From Schistocephalus solidus (taxonomy: Eukaryota; Platyhelminthes; Cestoda; Diphyllobothriidea; Diphyllobothriidae): a stretch of 64,000 bases of DNA. The notes beneath the pieces are model-generated. The model worked only from the letters and a program-made list of their open reading frames with translations. It did not search any database and was not told the DNA's origin. The stretch is taken from positions 1 to 64,000 of the forward strand of contig WEDG01002913.1 in assembly GCA_017591395.1 (NCBI GenBank). Reading direction: 5' to 3'. Made by a program: the position numbers and the translations under genes. Below, one piece after another: positions 23,043 to 33,490 of this stretch. Position 1 is the stretch's first letter. Each line of letters opens with the position of its first letter.

Positions 23043-23099
23043 GGCATATGATGTACTGATGATCGGTAATGACCGTGAAACAGCTGTCTGCGTCTTGCC
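23043..23099 (+). ncRNA. Type I hammerhead ribozyme, unit 5
   Basis: Core and stems as in unit 1. Confidence 0.82.
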
Positions 23100-23276
23100 T
23101 GTTGCACTCTTAGCAACATATTTGTGCTATATATATATGGTATGTGTCCTATGACACAACGTTCGTTTATCGCCGGTAGGTAACTGGCGGGCGGACAAAT
23201 GGGATCGAGTGAGATCCTTACCACATTAGTGAGTGTTACGCACTTGTTTGGCTTGTTTATGTACCTCACTGCACAA

Positions 23277-23333
23277 GGCATATGATGTACTGATGATCGG
23301 TAATGACCGTGAAACAGCTGTCTGCGTCTTGCC
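23277..23333 (+). ncRNA. Type I hammerhead ribozyme, unit 6
   Basis: Core and stems as in unit 1. Confidence 0.82.
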
Positions 23334-23510
23334 TGTTGCACTCTTAGCTTAACATATTTGTGCTATATATATGGTATGTGTCCTATGACACAACGTTCGT
23401 TTATCGCCGGTAGGTAACTGGCGGGCGGACAAATGGGATCGAGTGAGATCCTTACCACATTAGTGAGTGTTACGCACTTGTTTGGCTTGTTTATGTACCT
23501 CACTGCACAA

Positions 23511-23567
23511 GGCATATGATGTACTGATGATCGGTAATGACCGTGAAACAGCTGTCTGCGTCTTGCC
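23511..23567 (+). ncRNA. Type I hammerhead ribozyme, unit 7
   Basis: Core and stems as in unit 1. Confidence 0.82.
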
Positions 23568-23742
23568 TGTTGCACTCTTAGCAACATATTTGTGCTATAT
23601 ATATGGTATGTGTCCTATGACACAACGTTCGTTTATCGCCGGTAGGTAACTGGCGGGCGGACAAATGGGATCGAGTGAGATCCTTACCACGATAGTGAGT
23701 GTTACGCACTTGTTTGGCTTGTTTATGTACCTCACTGCACAA

Positions 23743-23799
23743 GGCATATGATGTACTGATGATCGGTAATGACCGTGAAACAGCTGTCTGCGTCTTGCC
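23743..23799 (+). ncRNA. Type I hammerhead ribozyme, unit 8
   Basis: Core and stems as in unit 1. Confidence 0.82.
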
Positions 23800-23974
23800 T
23801 GTTGCACTCTTAGCAACATATTTGTGCTATATATATGGTGTGTGTCCTATGACACAACGTTCGTTTATCGCCGGTAGGTAACTGGCGGGCGGACAAATGG
23901 GATCGAGTGAGATCCTTACCACATTAGTGAGTGTTACGCACTTGTTTGGCTTGTTTATGTACCTCACTGCACAA

Positions 23975-24031
23975 GGCATATGATGTACTGATGATCGGTA
24001 ATGACCGTGAAACAGCTGTCTGCGTCTTGCC
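23975..24031 (+). ncRNA. Type I hammerhead ribozyme, unit 9 (last, in the partial unit)
   Basis: Core and stems are intact. The unit is cut 25 bases later by the (AT)n tract, so it would supply a 3' cleavage site for the upstream unit. Confidence 0.82.
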
Positions 24032-24054
24032 TGTTGCACTCTTAGCAACATATT

Positions 24055-24170
<116 letters not shown>

Positions 24171-24479
24171 AGAAAAGGCGATCTCAGGGACTATGGGTAT
24201 TGTCCTGACGTTTCAAAAGCATACAAGCTTCCATCGTCGGATGTGAGTATCGTACCACGTCTCACAGTATTTATAGGGGTGATAGCTATTTTTGTAACGC
24301 AGCGTTGATTGGACAGGTTAACTTTAACAGTGTACACGATAGGAGGACGGGGTGGGGGAGTCCTGAATTGGCTTTGGCGTTCTTTGCCGGTATACACACA
24401 GGAAATTGCTGTGTATCCGTTGGCCACGAAAAGGCGCTGGAGGTTGCGGAGTTCTGCCCTCTTGTCGTCCGACTCGCTG

Positions 24480-24958
24480 CAATGTGTTTCTGCCCTTCTA
24501 TAGAGAGTTCGCACACAGCTGCGCTTGTGACACAACGGGTGCTTACTGTGGTAACTTAAGATTTGGCGTGTGTTGGTCGCCTTCCTATAAACCGGAGTTT
24601 TTATGAGCCCGTTGGATTTTCGATGGACAAGAACATCCAGGAATGGCAGTTGGTTGTTAATTTCGGCCTCCATTGTGAATTGGATGTCCGGAAGACGGAA
24701 TTCAGGACGTTATGGAATTCTTCGATAATTTCTCGTTTGTTGATGACGAAGGTATCGTCGACGTATGGAGTCCAAAACGTTGGCCTGTATTTTTCTGAAA
24801 ACCAGAGTCTCAAGCTTTTGGAGAACTGCCTCAGCGATGAAGCCCGAGAGCGGCGATCCCATTGGCGTCCCTCTTATCTGCTCGTACATGGTCCCCTCGA
24901 AAGTGAAGTACGTCTTCAGACAGAATTTTAAGAGTTGGACAAGATGTCCTCGCTTCAC
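24480..24958 (-). pseudogene. PLE reverse transcriptase, palm and thumb
   Basis: The minus strand reads KFCLKTYFTFEGTMYEQIRG, then GTPMGSPLSGFIAEAVLQ, then, in another frame, WTPYVDDTFVINKREIIEEF with an intact YVDD catalytic box. A third frame gives LPFLDVLVHRKSNGLIKTPV and HPLCHKRSCVRTLYRRAETH (thumb). Frame changes near 24800 and 24660 inactivate it. The coding sequence then runs directly into the inverted arm without a GIY-YIG domain. Confidence 0.85.
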
Positions 24959-25002
24959 CGACTCGCCTGCATCATCGTACTGCTTCCATTCGGAATCTTG
25001 TT

Positions 25003-25437
25003 ATGAGACCGAAAGCCCCCCTTTCACGAGGTGAGACGTCAAACATCATCTACCGGATCCAATGTGACTCCTGTGAAGTTAACTACGTTGGAGAGACCGG
25101 GAAGCGGTTGAAGACCCGTGTTACCGAACACGTGCGGACAGTGCGGAGAATGGACCCATTGTCCCTGGTGGCGGAACACTGTGCGAATTCTGGGCACACG
25201 TTCGCCTTCCAAAATGCCGAAATCCTTGGTCGAGGAAATGACCGCGTAACCAGGGAAACAATCGAAGCCTGGCACACGGAGCCTACATCGATCAACCGCT
25301 GTGTCGCCCTTCCGGCAGCCTACCAGGCCCTCCGGGCGCAGCTCATCGAACACAAGAGCAAACACGGAATTAGGCCAAACGTGAATTCCACCACGGGAGA
25401 ACTTAGGACGGATATGCACCTAACCACGCCACAATAA
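25003..25437 (+). CDS. GIY-YIG endonuclease domain of a PLE, intact frame, plus strand
   Basis: The open frame has 144 codons: NIIYRIQCDSCEVNYVGETG (the GIY-YIG core as IYR...YVG, followed by GETGKRL), KTRVTEHVRTVRRMDPLS, SGHTFAFQNAEILG, and a conserved ETIEAWHTEPTSINR helix, then TAA. This is the 3'-most PLE domain and nicks target DNA. No RT precedes it on the same strand, so it is a 5'-truncated insertion or an inverted segment. Being uninterrupted, it looks younger than the adjoining minus-strand RT. Confidence 0.88.
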   Translation: MRPKAPLSRGETSNIIYRIQCDSCEVNYVGETGKRLKTRVTEHVRTVRRMDPLSLVAEHCANSGHTFAFQNAEILGRGNDRVTRETIEAWHTEPTSINRCVALPAAYQALRAQLIEHKSKHGIRPNVNSTTGELRTDMHLTTPQ

Positions 25438-26130
25438 GGGGCCGACGAAGGCGCAGTAATGATTACCGCCACATCAATTACTACACCGACAGACGAGGAG
25501 ACATGCCCTCAGGACACAAACATGACTAACGACCCAGGGCGCCAATTGAGGTCAATGCGAACCCAAACAATGGCCAACCCCTTCAACCAGAGACATGTCA
25601 ACTGACAGCAAGTTCCTGTGTATATGCCGGCAAAGAACGCCCAAGCCACTAAGGACTCCCCACCCCATCCTCCTTCTGTGGTATTGAAGCAAGCCTCATG
25701 ACTCAGAAACTTCAGTTGTCCAGGCGTCAACTCTTTAGAGGACAGATTGTGGACTAGGACATCAGTCTCTTCCTCAGGTGAGTGGCTTATATTTCGCAGC
25801 TTATCCGCCAGATCCGCATCTCGTTTTGCCCGTAATTCTCTGGCTCGTCTACTTATCACATGTCGCAAAAGTGTAGTTCCGTCTTCGCCAATGAGATCAG
25901 CGCACTTTGCAACCGCTTGGCTCAAAACCCCGATATATTTCCACGCCACAATTCGGGGCCGACGAAGGCGCAGTCATGATTACCGCCGCATCAATTACTA
26001 CCCCGACAGACGAGGAGACATGCACTCAGGACACAAACATGACTATTGACCCAGGGCGCCAAGTAAGGTCGATGCGGACCCAGACAATGGCCGCCCCCTC
26101 AACGAGAGACATGTGAACTGACAGCGATTT
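25430..26130 (+). repeat. Pair of direct repeats of about 190 bp within the composite PLE
   Basis: 25430-25620 and 25945-26130 match closely (GGGGCCGACGAAGGCGCAGT, then GACGAGGAGACATGC and ACCCAGGGCGCCAA). Both are PLE 3' untranslated sequence, so the tails of two plus-oriented copies flank the minus-strand N-terminal fragment. Confidence 0.8.
25660..25949 (-). pseudogene. N-terminal region of a PLE ORF
   Basis: The frame reads AVAKCADLIGEDGTTLLRHV, then DVLVHNLSSKELTPGQLKFL and SHEACFN. The motif (V.NLSSK.LT..Q...L..G..F) is the characteristic start of PLE proteins before the RT. It shares orientation with the RT at 24958-24480 but is separated from it by the plus-strand GIY-YIG segment. 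Confidence 0.7.
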
Positions 26131-26470
26131 CCTCCTCCTCCCCCCCCTTCTTCACCCCGGTGGCTACAGAGATGATTCCTGCGTGTATGCCAGTAAAGAA
26201 CGCCAAAGCCATCTAAGGACTCCCCCACCCCATCCTCCTATAGTGCACACTGTTAAGGTAAACCCGTACAATCAACCCTGTGTTACAAACTGGCTATCAC
26301 CCCCTATAAATACTGTAAGACGCGGTACGATACTCACCTCCGACGATGGAAGCTTGTATGCTTTTGAAACGTCAGGACAATACATCTATAGTCCCTGAGA
26401 TCGCCTTTTCTTCTCATATATATATATTTAGATTCCTCATCGAATCCCAGGTGTGCCACACTTGGGATTG

Positions 26471-26525
26471 TGTATGACTGGCTGATGACGGCTAACAAGC
26501 CAGAAATGGCCATTCCGGTCTCCCT
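26471..26525 (+). ncRNA. Minimal type I hammerhead, tRNA-HHR unit A
   Basis: CTGG/CCGG stem I, CTGATGA, stem II GGCT/AGCC, GAAAT, GGCC loop, ATT cleavage triplet. The first base pair of stem II is changed (C-A). Confidence 0.65.
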
Positions 26526-26692
26526 TGTCTTTGTCGGTTCCACTTTAACATCATATGCTACATGTCGCTATGCGACCGCCTGCGAAGGCTCTAGTCTGAG
26601 CTCCAGGGCACAACTGAACAGACATGTTCCTCAAGCAGATCGGTGAGCAACATACTATCATCATATACCCGATCGCAACTGACAAAAACAAC

Positions 26693-26766
26693 GAGCCCGT
26701 GGCTCAATGGTAGAGCGTTCGACTCAATTACCAAAGGTCGCGGGTTCGAATTCCAGGTGTGCCACA
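26693..26766 (+). ncRNA. tRNA-like pol III head, unit B
   Basis: The A box TGGCTCAATGG and B box GGTTCGAATTC are present, with a D-stem GCTC/GAGC. The anticodon arm and T-stem are poor, so it is a tRNA-derived promoter and not a functional tRNA. Confidence 0.75.
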
Positions 26767-26775
26767 CTTGGGATT

Positions 26776-26830
26776 GGGTATGGCTGGCTGATGATGGCTA
26801 ACAAGCCAGAAATGGCCATTCCGGTCTCCC
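26776..26830 (+). ncRNA. Minimal type I hammerhead, tRNA-HHR unit B
   Basis: Best copy. Stem I CTGG/CCGG (one U-G) with an outer GGG/CCC across an internal loop; core CTGATGA; perfect five-pair stem II TGGCT-AACA-AGCCA; core GAAAT; two-pair stem III AT-GGCC-AT; cleavage triplet ATT, an allowed NUH. Confidence 0.75.
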
Positions 26831-26998
26831 TTGTCTTTGTCGGTTCCACTTCAGCATCATATGCTACATGTCGCTATGCGACCGCCTGCGAGGGCTCTAG
26901 TCTGAGCTCCACGGCACAACGGAACAGACATGCTCCTTAAGCAGATCGGTGAGCAACATACTATCATCATATACCCGATCGCAACCGACAAAAACAGA

Positions 26999-27072
26999 GA
27001 GCCCGTGGCTCAATGGATGAGCGTTTGACTCAATTACCAAAGGTCGCGGGTTCGAATCCCAGGTGTGCCACA
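26999..27072 (+). ncRNA. tRNA-like pol III head, unit C
   Basis: Same structure, with a perfect B box GGTTCGAATCC. Confidence 0.75.
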
Positions 27073-27081
27073 CTTGGGATT

Positions 27082-27136
27082 GGGTATGACTGACTGATGA
27101 TGGCTAACAAGCCAGAAATGGCAATTCCGGTCTCCC
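27082..27136 (+). ncRNA. Minimal type I hammerhead, tRNA-HHR unit C
   Basis: Core and stem II are as in unit B. Stem I is weakened (CTGA instead of CTGG) and the stem III loop changes to GGCA. Confidence 0.65.
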
Positions 27137-27304
27137 TTGTCTTTGTCGGTTCCACTTAAACATCATATGCTACATGTCGCAATGCGACCGCCTGCGAGGG
27201 CTCTAGGCTGAGCTCCAGGGCACAACGGAACAGACATGATCCATAAGCAGATCGGTGAGCAACATACTATCATCATATACCCGATCGCAACCGACAAAAA
27301 AAAC

Positions 27305-27378
27305 GAGCCCGTGGCTCAACGGTAGAGCGTTCGACTCAATTACCAAAGGTTGCGGGTTCGAAACCCAGGTGTGCCACA
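27305..27378 (+). ncRNA. tRNA-like pol III head, unit D
   Basis: Same structure; B box GGTTCGAAACC, one change from consensus. Confidence 0.72.
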
Positions 27379-27387
27379 CTTGGGATT

Positions 27388-27442
27388 GGGTATGACTGGC
27401 TCATGATGGCTAACAAGCCAGAAATGGTCATTCCGGTCTCCC
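27388..27442 (+). ncRNA. Dead hammerhead, tRNA-HHR unit D
   Basis: The core reads CTCATGA: the invariant G5 is C, which should abolish cleavage. Stem II and GAAAT are intact. Confidence 0.65.
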
Positions 27443-27479
27443 TTGTCTTTGTCGGTTCCACTTTAACATATATATATAT

Positions 27480-27565
27480 AATGCGCAGGTATGTTGCTAA
27501 AGATGCAAAAGGCAAGACGTAGACAGTTGTTTCACGGTTGATACCGATCATCAGTTTGTCATATA
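27480..27565 (-). ncRNA. Diverged, inverted copy of the 232 bp-family hammerhead
   Basis: The minus strand reads CTGATGATCGGTATCAACCG, then TGAAACAACTGTC, then ACGTCTTGCC and TTAGCAACATA, matching the 22-24 kb units. Core and GTC site are kept, but inner stem I is poorly paired, so activity is doubtful. It sits immediately after the tRNA-HHR array, across a short AT run. Confidence 0.7.
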
Positions 27566-27689
27566 TAAAGGGAGAAGGCTCGTCGGAAAAATTTAAGTTG
27601 AACTCGCTTATTGTCAATATGGTGGTACTTAGCCGTTGTTAGACAAAATGAACGTAGGCGAATTTATAATGTTCATATATGACAGGACA

Positions 27690-29095
27690 GGCAGTGACAG
27701 GTTGGAAATAAAAAGAGAAAGTGAAATGGTCAGATTATCAGTTTGTGCTACAGGATATAAAATTACAGACAATCAATTTGGGGGTGAAGGCTGGGCACAT
27801 AATTACGGTAGGAATTGGGCCGGGTAAGGTGGGAATTTAAGGGCCACTGTGTCGGAGGGGAAGGGGGATGGCGATTAAATGCGACTTCAGACGATGAACT
27901 TAATGGTCGTCGATGCGGGATGGGGACAGAGGTAAGTTCACCGACGTTGGATGTGTTAGGAGTTTCCGCTGTGGCTCGCCGTGTCAGGGGAGGGGTTGGA
28001 GACAGTGAGATTCTACATGGTCCAGCGTAGATTAGCGTTTGTTTAAAGGTTGTTGGCGCAAGTTAGTGAATCGAGCACGCAGGCCTTCGTAATGAGAGTC
28101 CATATCGACATGGCGGATGATGCTGGTGGGGCTAGAGTTCCAGGCCTCGAGGAATTCACGCACCTGTTTGGTGTTAGTCATTGAAACTACTTCGGTTCCT
28201 TCACAATTGAAGCGATGGTCAAACTCAAGAGCCTACGCAAACACGAGTAACAAAGGGTCACGTCAACGCATGGCTAGTTTATGATCGGTAATATGTGTTC
28301 CAAGTCATCGGCCGTTATGACAAATATACGTGCAAGAGCAGTTAACATACGGAATGCGGTTGATGACATTAGGTTGCTGCTCTTTGGTTATGAGGTCTTT
28401 TACTCAGGATAGTGTTGCGCGCAAGGATGATGCCGGTTTGTGTGCAATGGAGATGCCAAACCAGATTAATTTACGGGCGATCGCTTCGTAAATGCCCTGC
28501 ATGTAGGGTAGGCAGTAGAATTAACGCGGTCAGGGTTCCCCATTAGAGCTGAAAGTTTGTGTTTGCCTCTGGTGTCTGAGACAGCTTTTCACAAAGCTGA
28601 CTAGGTATCCGTTGAGCCAGAATAACCGATACAGGTAAGTGAGTTCTTTTTTGCGTAGATCACCGCTACTATAGTAACGAAAGGCCCAGTGGAAAAGGGT
28701 TCAAACGCCGCTACTTTTATGGGCCAAATGATGCTTGCTTTCATAGCTTAGTATGATGTCGGCATAGCATTATTTCGCCACCCCCTCCCCTGACACGGTG
28801 AACCACAGCTGAATCTCCTAGCGCCTCCAACCTCGGCGCAATTAAATCTGTCACCATCCCACCTCGACGACCAGCAAGTTCACTGTCTGCAGTCGCATTT
28901 AATCGCCATCGATCTCCCCCAGCCGACACAGGAGCTCTAACAGTCTCCCCCCCCAACCGACCCAAATCCTACCGTAACTATGTTCCCACCCGTCTAACCC
29001 TAGTTGCTTGTCTGTCATTGTTTGTCCTGTAGCACAAACTGGTCATCAGATCATTTTACTTTCTCCTCTATTCATTTCATCTGACGACGGGTTGG
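27690..29095 (-). mobile_element. Truncated PLE between inverted repeats of about 330 bp
   Basis: Arms 27690-28015 and 28770-29095 are inverted copies (shared TGGCGATTAAATGCGACT, CGTGTCAGGGGAGGGG, AGTTTGTGCTACAGGA). The 750 bp interior holds, on the minus strand, the end of the RT thumb (KELTYLYRLFWLNGYLVSF) and the GIY-YIG domain. The arrangement repeats that of 24167-26415 with unrelated arm sequence, so it is a second PLE family. Confidence 0.75.
28020..28700 (-). pseudogene. GIY-YIG endonuclease of PLE, decayed
   Basis: Frames read NVINRIPYVNCSCTYICHNG (GIY-YIG core with degraded second motif), then HKLAMR, then VREFLEAWNSSPTSIIRHVD and YEGLRARFTNLRQQ, equivalent to the ETIEAWHTEPTSINR region of the intact copy at 25003. 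Stops occur between the two blocks. Confidence 0.75.
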
Positions 29096-30180
29096 TGTGA
29101 CCAACTTGGAAATGCACGAGTACAACACCATTATTTGATGAGCCTTCTTTCTTCACTATATCATCTCCGAATGCACTCTACCTCAGCTATTCAATATGCC
29201 AGCTAACGAAGCTAAAATTTATTTGGATCAGGAGACTTGAAGCAGGCTTTCGTTTCCTTTTCTGACTAAATAATAGTTCAACTCTCCCCAAGCTTTCTGT
29301 CATTATCCCCGTTAGTTTTCCTTGTAACCTAAGAAATTCTGCACTAATTATACCTCCCCCTGCATGCTCCACGTGTAAACGCTCTCTTCTTTGCTTCTAG
29401 GTATAGCTTTCTTTGGAATAACTTGCCAATTGAAATTAGGTTGCTAACGAGTCTATCTGCATTCAAGCGAAGACTGCACATTTATATTAACACTGATTCT
29501 ATTAACCTTTTATTTTCCTCATCATTTCCCAGTAGCTTTCCCCATGACTCGGAGAAAGTACCATCGGGAATTTAATTTACCCTCTTGAAACTATATTTTC
29601 GATACCTCGAGTCCCACATAACCCATGACGTATCCTTATATCACCAGTCATCCAAACGATGAACTCATTCGGACGTACACATTCAGTGGTTCGCAGTCTA
29701 AAATTCTGCCGTTTCTTTGGATAATAACCATCATCATAATTCAATTCTGGATCGTAAGATGCTGAGGACTTAAGTTCATTGACGCTTTTTCGTGAGATTT
29801 TGTTTCATACGCCTAAGTGATCAAGAACGCATCCTCTCGACGTTTCATTATCTCATTCTGAAATGCTACTGCAGTATTACCCTACTCTACAACCTAACCT
29901 TATCTTCCTAAGCAGTCTTTTTCTCCTACCTTCTATTCGAAAATGAAGGCCTATTGAACTCTGCCTCCATTTTTAATGTAGGAGTTTTTTTCACTGCCTA
30001 TTTTTTCTAGTTCACCATTAATTTCAAAACATCGCTAACTGTTGACCTAGAAGGACAAGTTCTGTCTACATTATTAAGTATTTGTACATTTTATCTGCAC
30101 ACATTTTCATAACTTTATTTCGTTACAAATGTTTGTTTAGACAGTGCCTTGCCGGTGCTAACCAAATATAAATTCTAAAA
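29096..30180. other. Region without a recognised gene
   Basis: Positions 29091-29135 hold a PLE-end-like stem-loop (CTGACGACGG, GTTGGT-GTG-ACCAAC, GGAAATG). A minus-strand frame at 29372-29187 lacks recognisable motifs. The rest is AT-rich. Confidence 0.4.
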
Positions 30181-30440
30181 AAATTATTAATATATGATAA
30201 GTTTGAACCGACAAATACAAGAGAATACGGGATAGCCATTTCTGGTTTATTAACCAGCATCAGTCTGTCATACTCAATCATGGACGTGGATCAACTGCGT
30301 GTTTCGCTCGATGAACAAAGCTTTCGTGTTTGAATCTCAGGTGAGAAAGACCGGGGAAAGGATATGACTGGATGATGAAGCCAAATAAGCCACAAATGAA
30401 CCTTCATGTTTCCCTGTTATTTTTCAGTTAATTAACCAGA
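30180..30440. repeat. Two decayed tRNA-HHR SINE pieces in opposite orientation
   Basis: 30265-30205 on the minus strand retains ACTGATG, CTGGTTAATAAACCAG and AAATGGC, a hammerhead with A9 changed to C. 30290-30430 on the plus strand retains a B-box-like TTTGAATCTC and ATGACTGGATGATGAAG. Both match the 306 bp unit tail. Confidence 0.6.
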
Positions 30441-30475
30441 TCGGTGAACACCACAAAATCATGTGTTTACATATA

Positions 30476-31750
30476 TCAGTATGTATTAGAAGGTAGGCAT
30501 CCCAAGAAATAAAGTTGAAGTTGAATTCGTCCTATGGGAAAAAGAGCTTTATTGCCCATGTTTTTAACACCTGTCCTCCGGGTCGTTGTCAGACGCAGGC
30601 GGGTAGCAAATGGACAAAACAGTAAACATCGTAACTGCACGAAATAAATCGATAATAGCGTGACATTTACGCTATTGATCGGCCGCCGTGTGTATCGGCC
30701 TGTCCTGATTGGTTCTTGTTTCTTCCAATTCTTGAGAATTCTGTACGCCACATGCAACTCGATATGCCTGATGATACATGGCTCATCTGAGTGCATCGCC
30801 TCGAGGAACTCTTGACATTTCTTAAAGGGACAGGCGGCGACAATCCGAGTTTTATCCCAAGCGCAGGTGTGCCCGGTCTCTATGGTATGCATAGCTACTT
30901 GGGACAGAGGGTCCCGCCTCTTTTCTGCCAACTTATGTTCATAGATGCGTGTAGAGGCGGATTTTCCTGTCTGACCACAATCCACGGCCCACATGCTTCA
31001 CACGGGATCTTGTAAATGACTTATTTCTTCGCTAAATAGTTGACCCTAGTCTTAGGGTGTACATGCTGCTTATACAAAGTAGTTGTCGGTTTTTGCGTCA
31101 CATGAATTGTATGCTTCCTTCGGTGTCCTTCGACGAGTTCGGACACATTCTTAGTGTACGGAGGGGTTCGCCATGCATTTATTTTTGACGCCTGATTAGA
31201 ACTACTTGGTTCCTTTTCCTTCAATTTGTGCCGTCTTAAGCCTCGGTGTACAAAAGCCTTATGGTACCCATTCTGCGAAAATAATTAACACAATTAATTC
31301 AGTGCAATTCAATAACCTTCTTTGTCAGAGCAATGTGTTTTTGCTCGACTGAGAAGACTGTTGACAGCACTCCGTTTGTGAGCGATGGGCTGATTGCTCT
31401 CATAAGGTAGAAGGAATTCGGCATAAGTTTCCTTTTGATAAACCGATTTGCGTGGTGTTCTGTCGGTCTTTGGTTGTACAAGAACCTCCAGGAATGGGCT
31501 TTTATTGTCAACTTCCTTTTCAAATGTGAATTGAATTCCCGAAATTGTGGAGTTAATGGTGTTACGGAACATTTCCAGTCGGCCCTCTTTAGCGGCAACA
31601 ATGGCTTCGTCTACATAACACAGACATAATTTAGGAGTAACTAACGGAAGAGCCGCGGCCTCGAGTCTCTGCATTGTAATTTCGGCGAAAAAAACAGAGG
31701 TGCTTCCAGCTGCATATAGCATATTCGATCGGTCGATGGACTTCAACTTT
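30476..31750 (-). mobile_element. Penelope-like element, minus strand, degenerate
   Basis: From the high end: SVFFAEITMQRLEAAALP, then LCLCYVDEAIVAAKEG, in which the catalytic YVDD is YVDE, then FEKEVDNKSPFLEVLVQPKT, then a linker WRTPPYTKNVSELVEGH. The GIY-YIG follows in a new frame: CGQTGKSASTRIYEHKLAEK, then HTIETGHTCAWDKTRIVAA and FLEAMHSDEPCIIRHIELH. The 3' stem-loop lies at about 30600-30570. The element lacks its 5' half and has at least three frame breaks. It is close kin to the 15.9-17.0 kb copy. Confidence 0.85.
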
Positions 31751-33251
31751 GACTGATAAATTTAAATAGAATTTTCGGATGAAATAGTAAACATATAATT
31801 TTGTGTACATTAACCTAACTTTCCCGTCACCAAATTCCTTAATTTGCATTTTTGATGGCGAAGTGTCAGATCGTTCCTGAAATATCCCAAGACAGTGTGA
31901 GTCCTTACACTTGACTTAAGCTGATTTTCATTGAATAAAGATCAGCTTTTCCGAGTTCAAGAACGAATTTAGTTGAAACCTTTCTTGCTTATATTAATGT
32001 AATTTTATAGCACAACGCACAAAACCGTAGGTTTTAGTGTGTGCTAACAAAAGGCATAGGAAATCTTTTGGATATCCGGTAACCCCTGTATGTTCGCCCA
32101 AATCCTGCCTGTTTTCCTTCAATATAATAATAATAATAGTTATAATAGTTCTATTTAATGCCAGTTTACAGGCATTATCAGATAAAATATTCAGTGGGGA
32201 TCTAGCTGGCAGTGAAAAAACTCCGGAAAATATATCATTATTAGTGCTTTTCGTATCTTTATGTTATTCAGGAGAAAAATATACAAGATTGAAAATGCAA
32301 TGTTCTTTATTAAAAGGTTTTCTGGGCTTCAAATCCACTCAACAAACCAAAACAACGAGACCAATTTACGATAAACTATTCACTCAAATTTCGATCACAC
32401 ATTGCACGAGTTAGGTCATTTAGTCTACCTTCGATTCAATTTCAAGCACTTACGTCAATTGAAGGTACTGTACAGTAGACGCTAAAAAGGGATGAACTTA
32501 GTGTTCTAATTCTTTCCAGTAGTAGACCGCAAAAGGTACAGACCAATGAGTACGACTTTTGATGAACAAACACGTTTTAGCCACATGGAGCATTCTGATA
32601 CGCGCCTTCATATTCTTATAAACCCGCAAATCAGTAGATGACAACATTTCTTCCAAATGCGGGCTACGTTCTTATGGGTTTGTTTTCTGCAGACATTGCT
32701 TACAGGTGAGTACTTTTCGATTTTCCGAAAGAAATCTATCTAATGGCGAGCAAGTAGAAGTCGAGCAGGTTCTACCTGCAGTTTTAAACATTTAAAAAGA
32801 TAATCTGCGGATCACTAGAATACCCTGAAACATCTAAAACGCTCGCAACAACATTAACATATTTTGCCGTAAAAATCTCCAAATTGCATACCCACATATT
32901 CTTGTATATTCCGATTCGATATTTGAAACCCTTATACCAAGCTATCATGAAGGCTATGTGAACAGTATAATCGTGCTCTTAAAGTGAGCAGACAAAATTG
33001 AACTATGTTTATTTGTTATAATTGTTGTACAGAACACTACCCTGTTTCTCCTTTATCTCCTGCATGCATCTGAAGGTAATAAGCACTAGTAACCTAGTCT
33101 ACCAAAATAAAGGTAAGCTTGTATTTCAAGGCCACAAACCTATGAATGATGTCAGTTACCAGGTTAGTATATTTAAAAAACTGGCTTAAGTATCTTGTAT
33201 CTCGAAGGTGGAAAAATGCCAGCCCATGGGATCTCATTGGTACAGTAGCGC
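31751..33251. other. AT-rich sequence with one diverged repeat
   Basis: Positions 32450-32730 match 35275-35560 (TCTTATAAAC, CAGTAGAT, CATTGCTTACA/CTTGCTTACAC in order). The frame at 32037-32414 includes a run of AT codons and is not convincing. Nothing else is seen. Confidence 0.45.
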
Positions 33252-33490
33252 ATGACAAGCCAAAAAGACCATCAGATAATGTATAAAATACTACTCATTT
33301 ATGAAAACCCCGTTGGCCTCAGGCAAATGGAGCTCACGAAAGCAATGGAAAGGTTCTTATATAGCCAGCGTTCCAACCACCTGAGACACGAGGCCCCAAC
33401 GGAAAACATGAGTATAATCACGTTTGGGTCAAGATACCTGCCCAGTATACTGCAACGTATGGACTACACCAATTCTGAGAAATTAAACAG
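33252..33490 (+). CDS. Possible first exon of an unknown gene
   Basis: An ATG at 33252 opens 79 codons plus two bases (MTSQKDHQIMYKILLIYENP, then MELTKAMERFLYSQRSNHLR), up to a weak donor AACAG|GTTTTC. Its phase 2 exit fits an acceptor at 33983 (next exon beginning at 33984). No domain is recognised and the donor is poor. Confidence 0.3.

Larger units (their letters stand above)
26431..27470 (+). repeat. Tandem array, period 306 bp: tRNA-like head plus hammerhead ribozyme
   Basis: Three full tRNA-like heads start at 26693, 26999 and 27305, exactly 306 bases apart, preceded by a partial unit from 26431. Each unit runs tRNA-like head, hammerhead fold, TTGTCTTTGTCGGTTCCACT, CTACATGTCGC, then CGATCGCAAC and an A-rich run before the next head. 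The last unit is truncated at an AT run near 27470. Sequence is unlike the 232 bp array apart from the ribozyme core. The layout recalls the schistosome Sm-alpha satellite (pol III promoter plus hammerhead). Confidence 0.9.

Noticed and set aside
32037..32414. 125-codon plus-strand ORF as a gene
   Set aside because: Composition is dominated by AT-rich Ile/Leu codons, no splice or domain support, partly low complexity.
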